Under the pieces are notes generated by a model that searched no databases, had not been told where the DNA came from, and was given only the letters and a program-made list of their open reading frames with translations. A DNA stretch of 64,000 nt from Trifolium pratense (taxonomy: Eukaryota > Streptophyta > Magnoliopsida > Fabales > Fabaceae): contig NC_060059.1 of the NCBI RefSeq assembly GCF_020283565.1, positions 44,290,215 to 44,354,214 of the forward strand, in the 5' to 3' direction. Within the stretch, counting starts at the first letter, position 1, and the number at the start of each line of letters is the position of its first letter. Both the position numbers and the translations under genes were made by a program. Positions 47,712 to 62,009 of this stretch are shown here, piece after piece.

Positions 47712-49315
47712 ATTTAATATTAACCGATGATCAATTGATACAACACGCACTAGCAGATATTGAGATGATGTTACATAGTTGCGGGAAGAGTTTAAAATAT
47801 TATTCTCCAATGCCTAGAGCAGACACATCATTAGTTCCTGATATACCAAATAGTTTAATACACGACGAATTGAATTAAAACAGACAATCATTAGCTGAGG
47901 AACATGTTAGATTGATGTCAACTATGACTTCAGAGCAACGTAAAGTATATGACACAATCATGACAAGAGTTAACGAAAACAAACCTGGTGTGTTTTTTCT
48001 TTATGGTTATGGCGGTACAGAGAAGACATTTATTTAGAGGGCCATGTCAGCCGCATTACGCTCAAAAAGTGAGATAGTTTTAACAGTTGCCTCAAGTACA
48101 GCACATTCAAGGTGGTAGAACAACACATTCAAGGTTTTGTATTATCTAAATGTTGACGAGTTTTCAACATGTACCATAGTTCCTAAAAGCCCTTTGACGC
48201 TATTAATACAAAAAGCAAAGCTCATTATATGGGATGAAGCACCAATGATGCACAAACATTGTTTCGAAGCTGTTGATCGAACTTTAAAAGATATTCTTAA
48301 GTCTGTTGATGAAAAAAATAAACACATTCCCTTCGGTGGAAAAATTGTTGTTTTTTGCGGAGATTTTAGACAAATTCTACCAGTAATACCCAAAGGTACA
48401 AGGCCAGAAGTTATTCATGCTACTATTAATTATTCGGTTCTTTGAAATTTTTGTGAAGTTTTAACATTGAGTAAAAACATGAGGCTTCTTGGTGGTGCTT
48501 CGAGTGCAAACGTTTAACAAAGAAGATTGTTTTTTGAATGGGTTTTGGGTGTTGGCGATGGAGAAATTGGAGATTTCAACGACGATGATTTAGAACTTGA
48601 CATTCCATCAGATTTATTGATTCCAAATTCAGGTGATCCTCTTGCTTCTATCGTTGAAAGCACCTATCCCCAACTTTTACAAAACACAAACGATATAACA
48701 TATTTTCAAAATAGAGCTATACTATCTCCTAAAAATTCAATAGTCGACACAATAAATGATTATATGTTGGATTTAATTCCTGGTGAAAAAAAAACATATT
48801 TGAGTTATGATACTCCACTCACACAAAATGTAGACGGTCAAACAGTGGATGATGTTCATACTCCCAAATTTTTTAAGTTGGAGTTTCAGTTATGCTATTA
48901 AGGAATTTGAATAAAAAATTAGGATTATGCAATGGAACAAGACTTATTATTACGAGATTGGGAAAACGTGCTCTTGAAGGAAAAATTATTTCAGGAAGTA
49001 ATATTGGTGATCAGGTTTTCATACCTAGATTTTCTCTGACACCATCTGACGTGAGAATTCTTTTAAATTTCAACGGAGACAATTTCCTATAATGATTTCT
49101 TTTGTGATGACTATTAATAGGAGTCAGAGACAATTTTAAAGCATGTTGAGATATATCTTCCGTCACCAGTGTTTTCACATGGTCAGTTGTATGTTGCAAT
49201 TTCGAAAGTTACTTCTAGAAAAGGATTAAAAATATTGATCATCGATGACGACGGTGAAGATACGACTAAGACTTCGAATGTGGTCTATAAGGAAGTCTTC
49301 CGTAATATAACATAA
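47712..49315 (+). pseudogene. Helitron PIF1-like helicase, C-terminal part, broken
   Basis: It starts after an intron-like ATTGCAG with LTDDQLIQHALADIE. Helicase motifs follow in order: Walker A GYGGTEKTF near 48005 (Glu replaces the usual Gly before Lys), Walker B LIIWDEAPM near 48220, CGDFRQILPV near 48357, then NRAILSPKN and GLCNGTRLII. The tail HGQLYVAISKVTSRKGLKIL ends at TAA 49313-49315. Stops near 47876, 48034, 48115, 48442 and 48515, plus frame changes, show it is dead. Confidence 0.85.
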
Positions 49316-49478
49316 TTTTCTTTGTATGAATATTTATTCAAAATTATTGTTGAACTATCGTTTAATGTTACTCAATTTTTTTCATATACCTTACATTATT
49401 GGAATTATCATGTCTTATTTAATCATTATATATCTTAGAGCTAATCAGACCCGTGCGGTGCAAGGATCGATGTTCTAG

Positions 49479-50099
<621 letters not shown>

Positions 50100-50589
50100 G
50101 TTGATCAAATATATACTTCTTTCTCTATGTTAATTATGTTTACTTTGATATGGATGGATGTTTGTTCTGTTATTTCTTGAAAGTTAATAATCAATAAAAG
50201 TTTCAATTTTCTGTCATCTAGATTTGTGATATTGTCTAGGTTTATTGTGAATTTGGTTTATTTTATTGATCAATAAGAGCGTTTATGTATAAAATAACTG
50301 TGAAGCCAAAAAGTTTATTCTTTCAATTTCTCTGCTTCTGTTGAATCATTACTAAAGTTACATAGCTGATACTATATTACCCCTTAAATCATTAGTACAC
50401 ATATGGTCTAATGAAAATAGACATGGGAGGCCAATAACAAGCCTTGATGCAGCGATGCCAATTTCCACAAAGCTTAATTACAAAATTTCCCCATATACTA
50501 TTTTGTATACACTTGACGACAACTTCTTGTCTCTTCCGATTAAATTACAGTATTTTGACCTACCATATGAAAAAGTTATACATATTTAC

Positions 50590-53500
50590 TGCAATGCATA
50601 GTCTGTAAGTGTAATGCATACTTTTGATGATGTTGTCCATATTAGTTAATGAAGGAGTTTCACTTTGGTCTTGTTGAAAGATCTTATTAGTTTGATTGTA
50701 CCGGAAGTCTTTTGTTTTAGCAACTCAGTCCTCAAGGCTATCTTAACTGGTTTGTATGTTTTTATTGTCTATACATGAGCTTTTAATTCAATCTCTTTGA
50801 ACTTTGGAACACCTTGTATTGAAGTTCTATATGTTAGCATATTGTTTCTTTCTGTCATTCGTGGGAGTGATAAAATTGCATCCTATGGGGAGGATTTTTC
50901 AGTGGGAAGAAGAGCATTTGCAGAAACTTAAAGATGTGTAGAGAATATAAAATTAATGTAAATTAATGTTACAAAACAGAATCCTTATCAAGAGTGGGGT
51001 TATTAGTTCCAATTCTCATCTTTGCCTTGGGGGATTAGCGAGGATGAGTCTGTTACTCATTTGTTCTTTGAATGCTGTATTTTCTTATCTTCTAAGACTT
51101 CATAAGAATTTCTTAATGGTTTGGGGTTGATTTAGTTATGCATAATTTTGGCGGACAACACTTCTTGCAATTTGCAGATATGAGTGTCTGGATTTATAAA
51201 GAACGGTTTTTGGTAGTATGGGTGTATTTGTTAAACTCAAATCATGATGGTTGTTCTTTTGAAAGCTATGAATTGCAAAAGTTTCATTTTTAGTTTCTGC
51301 CCTATTGTTGGTGATCCTGTTGAAAATCGTGACGATTGTTCTTTTGAAAGCTGGCTTGACTAAGGAATTTCTGGAGGCCAGTTTCTGCAATTGCATTTGT
51401 GATATATTTTATCTTGCTTATGTTTGAGGGTAAATGTATTCTACTACTAGTGTTAGAGTACTTCCATGTTGTCCATAACCTAGGATAGTAGAGACTTGTT
51501 TTTAGGTGATCTTCTTTTATGTGTATGTGAAATGCTTATGCTTATACAGTGGAATTGCAAGGAGTGAAATTAGGAAGTGGTTGGTTTTGCTTAACATGAA
51601 AACATGCTTAATATAGTTACTGAAATAATCTTTGTTTTTTTGTCATTTATGAATTTGTTTCAAATCAAAAGTTCTATTCCTGATTCTTATAAAGTGACTG
51701 TGTAATGTTGCAACTTTTGTGACTGGTTTTTCTTGTGACATGGACGTTGCTAAAAAATTAGTTCAAGTTCTATAATGGTATATTCTTTTCATCATTCATC
51801 AGTTGTGTGAGATTGCATCAAGTAGAAGTGGATTTGCGTCGGAGCAGGAGACTTTTTCAGTGGCAATATGAGCTTTTGCATAAACTCAAAGATATAGTGG
51901 AGAATAACTTAAGTGAATGTAATTGATGGGAGTTTGAAGGGCAGAGGCATCGAGCTTTTATTCAGTGAAGTCTGCATATATCGTGAAATGCTATAATAAA
52001 AAACTCAATGTGGTAAATCAAAAGCTATGTACTAAGCAGTCCTGCTAAAGGTGTCCTCTTTTGTGCAGTTGCTATAAATAATCTTTACCAAAGGTAATCG
52101 TTAAATACTTAAATCCATTTATCATAGGCACTCACTAATCTTTATTAATTAAATCATGCACTTCATCTTATCAAGAAAGGGATTATTAGTCACGAATGAC
52201 TCGCGATTCTCACCTTTGCCCTGATGCAATTGTGAGGATGAGCATGTTGCTCATCACGTTGGCAGAGAATACTTTTTGCAATTTGCAGATATGATTTTGA
52301 GTGGCAGAATTCATAAATAAATGTTTTTGGTTATCTGGTCAATATGGAAAGCTAAAACAAAGGTGGTGTTTCAAACTTTCAATCACATTGTGTTGAGGTT
52401 GGTGCAATAGTTGAGGAGCTTGAAAGGCATGATTTTTAATCCATTTACTTGGCAACTTAAAAAAACTATATGGTGGGTTTTGAAAGCTGTGAATTTCAAA
52501 AGTTTCATTTTTCGTTTCTGCATCCCCTATCATCGGTGATGCTGTCTCGACTAAGGAATTTCCAGAGGCTAGTTTTTGCTATTACATTTGGGTAATGCAT
52601 TCTAGTTTCGGTCTGGGAGTACTTCTATGCTGTCCATGACATTAGGAACCTGTTTTTGGGTGAGCTTCTTTGGCTGCTACAGATATGTGTGTGTGAAATG
52701 CTTTTGTTTATAGGGGGATTGCAACTTGCAAGGAGTGGAAATAGGAAGTGGTGGATAATGAAGAAGCAATCAATTCACTCTCTGAGGAAATATTAGTACA
52801 ATGGTATTATCCCTTGTTCAGTATAAACTCCTTGCCCAATGTAGCTCCGGTCGCATATGATCAAGGGACAAGTATTCCTGTGTCCTATGACTCCACCCCA
52901 GCGAAACCGTACTTCAGCGTCAGCAGACATATAACAGCATGTCCCTATAACCCAATTAAAGCAGCATCAGTTTAGCCAACACAGCACACGGCATCACAAC
53001 AAAATAGAAAATCAGCTCACCCAAAAAGCAGCAGCAACTTCCTTTAGGTCGTATGTTATTCCTTTGGGGATTCTTCTTGCTGTCAGTACATTGCCTTAAA
53101 TACAATTTTGGTGTGCGAAAGCAACGCACTTGCCTCTCTTTCCCACGGGTAGTTTCAGTATATGCCAAGCCTTGGTACATAGTAGGATATAGATACAATA
53201 CGACGATAAAATGCAAATGGACAATATTCGTAAAGAGGAGGCACTCACGAGGAGGCATTCACGATGCTAATTTGCTAATTGCTCATTAGTACAAGTATAT
53301 CGGTAAAAAGTACTTGTGATCATAATAAGTAGACAGAGTTGCTGCACAGTCTGCTAGTGTAATGCTGGACTTTAATGATGCTGTATATATTGGTCTATTA
53401 AGGAGCTTCTCTATTGGCTTGTTGAAAGATCATTGTTTGTTGTACTGGATGTTTATTCTTTTTTTGTCTTGTTGAAAGATCATTGATTTGTTCTCTTTTT

Positions 53501-53640
53501 GCACTATGTAATGTCCATAAAGTTGTAATTGTAATTTTATTATAAACTTTGATTCACCTACCTTGTACTGAAGTGTAGTTCTTTGACATTAATGAATTTG
53601 TTTTGCTTATTGAAAACATTTATAGGTTCAAGTTCTACAT
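50590..53640 (+). repeat. Diverged tandem duplication (two long units and a partial third)
   Basis: Unit A (about 50590-51600) and unit B (about 51780-52770) share blocks in the same order: TTTTTCAGTGG..AGAGCTTTTGCA, TTGCAATTTGCAGATATGA, GCAAAAGTTTCATTTTT, CTAAGGAATTTC.GAGGC, GTACTTC.ATG.TGTCCAT and TGGAAATAGGAAGTGG. A third partial copy of the start of unit A (ATGATGTTGTCCATATT, TTGTTGAAAGATC) lies at 53335-53640. Fragments read like LINE zf-RVT (DESVTHLFFECC near 51030), so the unit may derive from a LINE 3' part. Bases 52770-53330 have no assigned function. Confidence 0.6.
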
Positions 53641-54287
53641 TGCTTCTGACTCTGTCACTAATTGGGGTGTGAATTTGCATCCATAACTGAAAATGATGCT
53701 CAAAGCTTCAAACTACCTAAAGATTATGATGCTCAACAGGAGAAGAACCCCCAATGTGGCAGCCTAGCTAGTCAGTCTTATCCTCCATTATGCAAACTAT
53801 CAAGATGAATTCAATTTCTTGAAGCAATGTTCTTTATTGAATTATATAATTTCACATTAGACTGATGCATAAGTTTACCCTATTTTCTCTCCAAATAAAA
53901 GTTGACCCTATGTGTTAAATAAAACAAAGCAAATATGAAGGTTAGATTTTAGGCCCTTCAACAAATTTCTTAGCCAAGTCAGTGTATTTAGTTATAGACT
54001 TTTTAAAGTAAACTAAGTGTTAACCATGTTAAGCATTATACCAGTGTCTTGAATTAAATTTTCACTAAATGCCTGATATAGGGTCACGGGGGGCTAAAAT
54101 CTTATTGCAATATTTTGCTTACATGTTATTGCAGTGATATTTAATACCAAGGTCCATTCAGAGAACTTCTATAGTTTCCTTTGTTGTGACTTAAAGTCAG
54201 AATCTTTTGCTCTGTATAGACTTAGCCCACTGAAATTAGCACTAGGGGGAACCCAAACCAACACCACTAGACCAACCCCAAGTGGGT

Positions 54288-54323
<36 letters not shown>

Positions 54324-54680
54324 TATTTTTTTAACACAATAATAATAATGTATTTAGACTTTATAAGAGCATTACAATTTATTTATACAACATAATATTG
54401 TAAGGCCTCGATTATGATAAGTTTTTCATTTAACCCCTAGTGAAACATTTCTTCTTACACAATCATTCAAAATAGTAATTAACAACTATTTTTTTAAAAA
54501 AAATATATAGTATTATTATTGATTGACCGACAATGGTCAGAGAATAGCCGGGGCCCTACTCTAATTAAGAAGAGGTGATTTTGGAAATTTTTTATTTTAT
54601 TTTTAATACGAAATCACCTCCTCTTTAATATTTTTTTCTCGTCATTTAACAATATAAATGTTATTCACGTATATTTGAGG
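53641..54680. other. Intergenic DNA, no gene recognised
   Basis: It includes an (AAT)n microsatellite at 54291-54322 and otherwise A/T-rich sequence without supported genes. Confidence 0.55.
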
Positions 54681-55060
54681 GCTAATGCTACGGTGGACCA
54701 TCTTCACAAGTAGTCCACCGTGGACAAGTGATCTACTGAATATGAATTTTACGAAATTTACTGTTTGATTGAAAGTTTATATCGTATAGATCATCCATAA
54801 ATTTTTTAAAATTTTTTGAAAAATATTTGATATATTATTGAGACCCATCAAGATTTACGTTATTTAATAAACCGTTAATCTTGATGTGTCTCGATAACAT
54901 ATCAAATGATTTTCAATTTTTCTAAATTTTTCTATGGATGATCTATATGATATAAACTTTCAATCCAACGGTGGATTTTATAAAATTCGTATTCGTTATA
55001 ATGTTATTCATGACTGGTCCACCATTGACCACTTGATGAAGTAGTCCACATTAGAATTTA
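54681..55060. repeat. Foldback MITE (GGTCCACCG family), both arms
   Basis: The left arm starts GCTAATGCTACGGTGGACC and the right arm ends with the complement of a diverged copy (AATTCTAATGTGGACTAC). The arms share TTGAAAGTTTATATC, GATCATCCAT and ATATCAAATGATTTT complementarity around a central CATCAAGATT-type turn. It is the complete relative of 25520-25676 and of 57862-58172. Confidence 0.8.
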
Positions 55061-57861
55061 CCTATATTTGACCACTTGATGTTAGTCATGTGCGACGTAT
55101 TTTGGTTCTCTGTCCCCGGCTCAGGCATTGTCTTTGCTCTTCACCCAACACATATGATTGATACGGATGGGGAATGTATGTCCTACTAGATGGTGCCTTT
55201 ATTACCTTTGCACGGTGTTTATTTCGTTCATTTTGACAAATAAGCTTTGACTCATTGTAGGATCAATCAGGGCTGACCCAAGTCCATAGCTTAAAGTAGT
55301 TTTTTCTTGGGAGCTTTATAAAATAAAAATTTAAATATTGCTCAGGTGAAAGATTGAATTTGTTCCTACAAGAATTTGGGGATTTCAAATTTACCAATTC
55401 ATTTTAAGAAATAATTGAAATTTAATTGTCGCTTCGTCCTGGTTAATCCTCGAACTACCTTGTACTAGGAGAGGTCTACTTTGATACCATTTGTAACATG
55501 AGACTACTTTTAATAATTGTTGGTTGTCGCCACAAACCAAGATGAGTTTTTTCAGAGTGTTTTGTCCTCACTTGCACCTTTCTAGAAACTACCCATAAGT
55601 TCACCCATTCAAAGAGTGTCCAAGTGAAGCACATTAATTGTGTAGTTCTTTCGGAATGTGCTACAAAAAGAAAATGCATGTGGTTAATATAAGTTGAGCA
55701 AAACAATTCTTATAAGTCTTCCTTCAACTGTGTAGTCCCGTACACTTGCACCGTCTCAGGATCCCTTTCGTTCCGATTTGAATTTGGTTCGTTCATGAGC
55801 CCTATTTTAACCGAAAGTTATCAAGAGCCGCTCATTGTCTATTCATGCTTTGTGCACTTATGATCACTCGTTGTCCTGACTTAGGCGTCTCAAGAACCCT
55901 TCAATTTTATTTATTTGTTTATTCTTCAATTATAAGGTGAGCCCTTTTTACAAATAGTTTACTTCTTTTTTTTTCTTTTCTTTTTAATAAAAACATAACA
56001 AAATAAAGTTCAAGTTCATGCAAAGATGAACGGAACGGGATACCTGAATTCCATCGAATATGAAACCACAATTCTATTTTTTCATCCCATTGAATATCGA
56101 AATAAGTACGGGAAAATTCGAACTCCACCGAGCTTGAAGACGAGAAAGGCAAAAATTATTCCCATCCCACCCCGTTGCACACACATAGTATATTATATGC
56201 GATATATATTAAAAAAAAATTAGAAATGGTTTATGACATATAATTTCTTATCTTACTTGATCGGAGTCAACCTTTGTCCGGTGGTGCCCCTCTTCCGTTC
56301 CGATGAATGGGAGGGGAGTTTTGTAGTTGCAGGTGCTTCGACGCTCAAGTTATTAAGAGTGTGAAGCAGAAGTTTTAGGAAAGGAGTAGAATCTATCTGA
56401 CTCCTCTGCATGAGAGGAGTATATATAGCCGTCAACGCTAGACCAAGACCATCAATGAACATAATGAGGATTGAATCTAAGATCTCATGCATATTGCTCA
56501 AACCCTCCCCATTAGACCAAACATAATGACTTACTTATGGTTCTCTAATTTTAATTGATAAAAAAATGTGCGTTAATGAATGTGTTGTTATCACGCTTCT
56601 TAAAGAATATGCTAACAACACAATTTCATATGCTTTTGTTTTGTCAAAAATAAGATGCTTTTTGTAGTTGTTATTTGGTTCCTACAAAAAGAATTTGCAT
56701 GCATGTTTTATTTCATATTTTTTACAGACATTTTTAACACTATTAAAAGCTCATTTATTAAAATTTAATTTTTTTTAATATGGATTAAATATACATTTTT
56801 TAAAATCAAAAGTTCAAGATAAAAGTAAAACAAATCTATACCTAGAAATTAATTTTTTTTGAACAAGGCAAAATAAGATATATTAACAAAAACACCTAGA
56901 ACTTAAATTTTGACTCCATTTTCTACGAAGAAACTTTTTATAATGTCGGAAACATGACTGCAAAAAAATCAATAAAAAATACTTGACTGAATAACAGGAA
57001 TTGAAAATGAGTGCATGACAATTGAAGAGAAAAAATTCTATAAAAATTAAATAAATACTAAACTTAAAACATCCTAATTTTATATAGATGAAAAATATAT
57101 TTAATTCCTATTTTTTTATTTTGTGAAAATAGAAACAAATATTGGATTAATTGAGAGAGCCCAAATGACATAAGATTTGGATCACAATGGTTTGGGACCA
57201 TGCACTAGGCAGACCTCATTGGGTCTAGTGGTGGCTTTTTGTAGTCGGCAAGTATTAGATTCTGTATTAATATAATTAACTCCACTTATACAAATGAGGA
57301 ATATGACATAGTATACTCCAAATTGTGAGGTATTATTTCCCTAACACATTATACTTATTACTTCTTGTTTTTGTTTTATTTCTTTAGCACTTAAGATTAT
57401 AGTGGGCGTCGTTATCTTGTACTTGAACTGTTTGACAGTGATGAATGACCAGAAACACCTCTTTCACTTAATAATACAATTATTGTATTTTAATTTGGTT
57501 TTGTAACCAAAAGATTACTGCATATTTTAATTTGGCCTACATGACAAAATTTGGTCTTCTTTTTTAAGACAACAAGTTCATAGCATTTCATAGCAAAATT
57601 TGGTCTACTTGAGAGTGATGAATGACCCAATTCAACCGATCCTAATCAAGTTATCATTAATTTAGAGAATTTCTAAAGGTGTAAACCAAGTCATTGGACT
57701 CAAATGGTTAATGAGCTTCACTAAAAAAGGACAGATTTCGGGACAACCCGGGTTTGATTCCTGGATGGAACAATTTCTTGGTCAGACTTTACATACCTCG
57801 CAGCCGAATTCTGGACTACTAGGGCCCTTTCCCTAGGAAGCAGAGGGTTATAAACAAAAAA
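55061..57861. other. Intergenic DNA with a short LINE 3' tail
   Basis: No gene is supported. At about 56858-56900 a T-run followed by AAATAAGATATATTAACAAAAACACC is the minus-strand 3' tail of a LINE, like the tail at 42101, with no body attached. Small ORFs at 55476-55706 and 56253-56501 match nothing. Confidence 0.5.
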
Positions 57862-58172
57862 GTTAATGATATCGTTATAATGAATACAAATTTTACAAAA
57901 TATACCGTTAAGTTGATAGTTTATATCATATAGATTATCCATGTCAAATTTTAAAGAAATTGAAAATTATATGATATGTCATTGAGACCTGTCACGTCAA
58001 AGTTAACCGTTTATTAGTTTTTACTAAATACTGTTAATCTTGATGAATCTCAATAACCTATCAAATGATTTTTAATTTTTTAAAAATTTGACATAGATGA
58101 TCTATATGATACAAACTTTCAATCCAACGGTAAATTTTATAAAATTTATATTCGTTATAATGATATCATGAA
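57862..58172. repeat. Foldback MITE, diverged relative
   Basis: The arms begin AATGATATCGTTATAATGAA and end with its near complement (TTCGTTATAATGATATCATG). The interior shares TTTCAATCCAACGG, GATCTATATGATA and ATCAAATGATTTTTAA with the 54681 element but lacks its GGTCCACCG ends. Confidence 0.7.
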
Positions 58173-58747
58173 CTTGTGTAACATATACCATATGCATCAC
58201 TTGTGCATGCATGTTAGAATTGGCCTCATTAAATCTATATCTTCTGGTAACTATATCTTCTGGTAAATTTCTTTTTTTAAATTAATAATTAAATGAGTTT
58301 TTTAATTAAAAAACTATTTCTTATTATTGAAAAAACTATAATAATTAAATACCTTTATAAAAAAAATATTACTGAAATAAAGTTTAATATTTTTATTTGT
58401 CTTTTTTTTTTTGGACTAGCAAAAGAGAATATTATTAAAGAAGCACAAGGCAATAAATAGGCCAAGCATAGGAAATGAATTAAATGCAGTTCATTGACCG
58501 ATACAGTCAAAGTGCAATTTTTATTTTTGAATTGTCCGATTGTTATCGGACGGTTCAAATCTTAAGATAATTTTTTTTATTTAATATAAAATTTGAGATT
58601 GAAGTATGTACTAGTGCAATCTTAACCGTACGGTCTTAAAAATGTCGAACGCATGACTGCATGGTTTTTTGACTGTACCAAATTAAGATCCGTATGCGAA
58701 AAAATAAACAATGCAAGAAAAGTTCTTCCAAACCATAATAATGACAT

Positions 58748-58807
<60 letters not shown>

Positions 58808-59196
58808 TATTTTTTATGATAAAACATAATAAATTAGTACTGCATAATACTTGTAAACAATAAAATGATTCTTTTTTTTTTTCCGTTTGAAATGGTGTTT
58901 CTTAAAATGTAAAAGTGGATAAATAATTTTTTGATAAATAAAAATGACCATTAATTTATTAGCTTAGAAAAAAAAATCAAAATATTTCAATTTATCAATG
59001 TACTGTAGAAACTTTAATTAATTTATTATTATTGATTATAAATTATTGTATTTTTGCTTATGGCAGCCCGAATTATATATGATTTTTTTTACCATAAATT
59101 ATATATGACTTTAAATACTTCATGATATATCTTTATCGTTATATATACCAGCGGTCAGACAGGCGCGTTCCGCATCAGTCTGTGTCTAACTATCTA
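58173..59196. other. Intergenic DNA with LINE tail and AT microsatellite
   Basis: A T-run at about 58399-58412, followed by GGACTAGCAAAAGAGAATATTATTAAAG, resembles another minus-strand LINE 3' tail. An AT repeat occupies 58750-58804. No gene is seen. Confidence 0.5.
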
Positions 59197-60414
59197 TCTT
59201 TTATATTATAAGCTTGTATACACAAGCAAACTCTAAACCCTAATTTGTTTTCCATGTTTTCCCTCCATTTTATCTTGCAATTTTTATTAAAAAATAATAC
59301 AATTTTGTCTTGACTAGGATTCGAACCCGTAACCCTTCAATGCAAGGCAATATTTCCAACCATTATGGCAAGTATACCAATTATGATTAAAATTATGTGC
59401 AATAATTGATAAGCACCATCAATTTTAAAAGTATATCATATCAAAATTTTTGTTGACTATATTATTCATCGCGAAATATTTTTATGTCTTTCCTGATCAA
59501 TGATTTTTTTTCTACCGGATCATAAATTTAGAAAATAATTATCATGTAAGATTTGGAAAGTTATTATCACGTGTAATTTGAAAAGTTATTATCAAACTCA
59601 ATTCTACTAAATCAATTTTTTTGCAATACAACCAAACACAACCATAGTCATGTCATTAATCACATTCATTATTTTGTTTTTAATATTGCAGATTTAATAT
59701 TAACCGATGATCAATTGATATAATATGCACTAGCAGACCAATTGTGATTTAAATTATGTCCACAAAGTGTTAAGCTCCATCAACTTTCATAGGAAAGATT
59801 TCATACGACAATTAAGCACCATCAATTTTCATTGCACAATTTAAACAATTAAAAACCGATAATCTCTTATATAAGTTAACCCTAAACCAAAATTTTTTCC
59901 CCTCATTTTCTCTTTGTTTTTATTGCAGCTTTATATTAAAAATATACAGATTTGTCATCGAACCTGCATCTCTTACTTACAATAAAACATTTTAACCGCT
60001 AAAACATGTGCTTCAATTATGAAAGAATTTAGGAATCCTAATATGTTAACCCTGTTTTCAATAAATTTGAACGGCGGAATTAATCACAATTTTTATTTAT
60101 TTATGGATGTCTACTTAAGTTTATGTTCTTGATTACGTCTTTAATTTTTTTTTAACCTTTAATTATCATCAATTTTTGAACCTTTAGTTATCAGCAATTT
60201 TTTTTTAATAAGTAAACAAAACGATGGGGTTCAAAAATTATTTAAAAAATATATAAAATATAAAATAAGCACATAAACAAATATAGAATAATTAGTCCAT
60301 GAAATTCCCTATACTACTCTTATTGAAAATGCTCTTAGAATTTTTGTATTTTATTTTTTATTATTACATATTACACCTAATTAGACCCATGCACCGCATG
60401 GGTCAAAGTTCTAG
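59197..60414 (+). mobile_element. Non-autonomous Helitron (about 1.2 kb)
   Basis: It begins TCTTTTATATTATAAGC after A59196 and ends CAAAGTTCTAG before T60415. Just upstream of the end is a perfect hairpin, GACCCATGC-ACC-GCATGGGTC. Its first ~550 bases closely follow the Helitron at 46937, including the tRNA-like module (59310-59375) and the first codons of the helicase exon (near 59690-59735). Then it switches to unrelated sequence, so most of the helicase is deleted. Confidence 0.88.
59310..59375 (-). other. tRNA-like module (second copy)
   Basis: On the minus strand TGCCATAATGG (59360-59370) and GGTTCGAATCC (59317-59327) repeat the A/B-box layout of 47050-47115, with one A-box change. Confidence 0.5.
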
Positions 60415-61048
60415 TTATATAAACTTTTGTCAAAAAAGAAAATGTCTTATGTTATGGTGAATTTGTTAAGGGTATTGTTGGTATTATGAAAAGTCCACAC
60501 CAAAAGTTGTATCCTCTTTATGGTGAGTTTGTTAACAAAAAATTTTTGCTACTAAAAAAAAGATGTGCCTTATCCTTATCTTACGGTGAGTTCGTTAATA
60601 AAAGATTTTTGTTGCTGTTAAAAAAATCAAGGGCATTGTTGGTATTTTGAAAAGTTCACACTAAAACTCATATATTCTCTTTATATATAGTATATAATCT
60701 ATATATATAATTCCTAAATAGTTCTCCTAACCCTAATCCACTTAGACCAATCAAATTATTTCATTTAGCCACATCATCCATTTAAATCCAAATAAATCAC
60801 TCTACAATGCCACATCATTTCTACTTATATTATTATTATTATTATTTATTATTTTATTATTTCATCTCTATACTTTTCATATTCTACATTTATAAACTTA
60901 TGACTTTTTAATATACACTCAATCTATATATATAAATCCTAGATAGTTGTGGAATTGTCTATCTAAACCCTAATCCACAAACCAATGAAAACTTTTCATT
61001 TAGCCATATCATCCACTTACATTCATTTAATGTGGGGTACTAATTGTA

Positions 61049-61090
<42 letters not shown>

Positions 61091-61164
61091 TTGGGTTATT
61101 ATTCATTTACATTTGTTTGTTCATTTTATTATTTTTTGTATTTTATTGTTTTTTTTTCAAAAAG

Positions 61165-61335
61165 GTTAATGTTTTTGCTAATAATCTTTTGTCCAATCTT
61201 TGTAAATATAAGGAGTTGGTCAATTGTCAGGACTACTTTCTAATGTTAGTAAAAAAAATAGATAAAATAAAGTTTACTAATGGTTGTTATGTCCTGTATG
61301 ATTTTTATCATATTCGATATTTGAGTATGAGTTAA
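61165..61335 (+). pseudogene. B3-domain-like gene fragment inside a Helitron
   Basis: The frame contains LMLVKKIDKIKFTNG and CYVLYDFYHIRY. It aligns without effort to LVEKINGNVYLTHG and HVLRDFYNIQF of the gene at 63427-63900. It follows an AAAAG word that could be an acceptor site and ends in a stop at 61333-61335. The simplest reading is a captured exon fragment. Shared ancestry of two nearby gene copies is the alternative. Confidence 0.55.
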
Positions 61336-61497
61336 GTTGGTTTATTTTTGCTCCACTAAGTTTCAAATTAATATAAATGTCAAATTCGATAATACAGTAG
61401 TTTTTTTGTAAGAGATAATAAAGTAGTTTATCCAACTCAGAATCCTCCAATGAGATTTATAATATAAATAAAAACTTATGTTTCAACATCGATTGTT

Positions 61498-61617
61498 TTC
61501 CATGGTCAATTATATGTTGTCATTTCCATAGTTATTTTGAAGAATGAGTTAAAGATATTGCTAATCAATGTTAATGAAGAAGATACCAAAGTAACTTCAA
61601 ATCTGATGTATAAATAA
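61498..61617 (+). pseudogene. Helitron helicase C-terminal scrap
   Basis: HGQLYVVISIVILKNELKIL followed by NEEDTKVTSNLMYK and a TAA matches the tail of the helicase at 49170-49315 position by position. Nothing upstream of it in the helicase is left. Confidence 0.7.
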
Positions 61618-61863
61618 GTTTTTTAAATGTATAAGCATCGATATATATATAATTCTTAGATAGTTGTGCAACCACTAATCTAACCACAGTGTATGAGTAT
61701 GACCATAAACCGTTTTCATAGTGACATGACAATTTATGGATTACCAACTTATTTTAGTAGATGCAATAGGATCCATTGTAATCTTTTCGAAATGTATAAA
61801 CACATCTTTAATATCTATCTTATATTTACATCACTTTATTATATTTTTTTTAAGGAACATCAC

Positions 61864-61896
<33 letters not shown>

Positions 61897-62009
61897 TTGT
61901 TTTTATTGATGTTATTATTATAATTTTCATAATACTTATTGTTTCAATTTATACGAATGATTTTTCAACATTATAATATAAAATACCGCATAACACCCGT
62001 GCATCGCAC

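Larger units (their letters stand above)
46937..49478 (+). mobile_element. Helitron with a dead helicase gene (about 2.5 kb)
   Basis: The 5' end TCTTTTATATTATAAGC follows A46936. The 3' end GATGTTCTAG precedes T49479, as expected for insertion between A and T. Upstream of CTAG is a decayed hairpin (GACCCGTGC...GCAAGGATC). The same 5' sequence starts the Helitron at 59197. The interior carries a leader, a tRNA-like module and a PIF1-type helicase remnant. No Rep/HUH nuclease domain is visible, so it is a deletion derivative. Confidence 0.85.
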
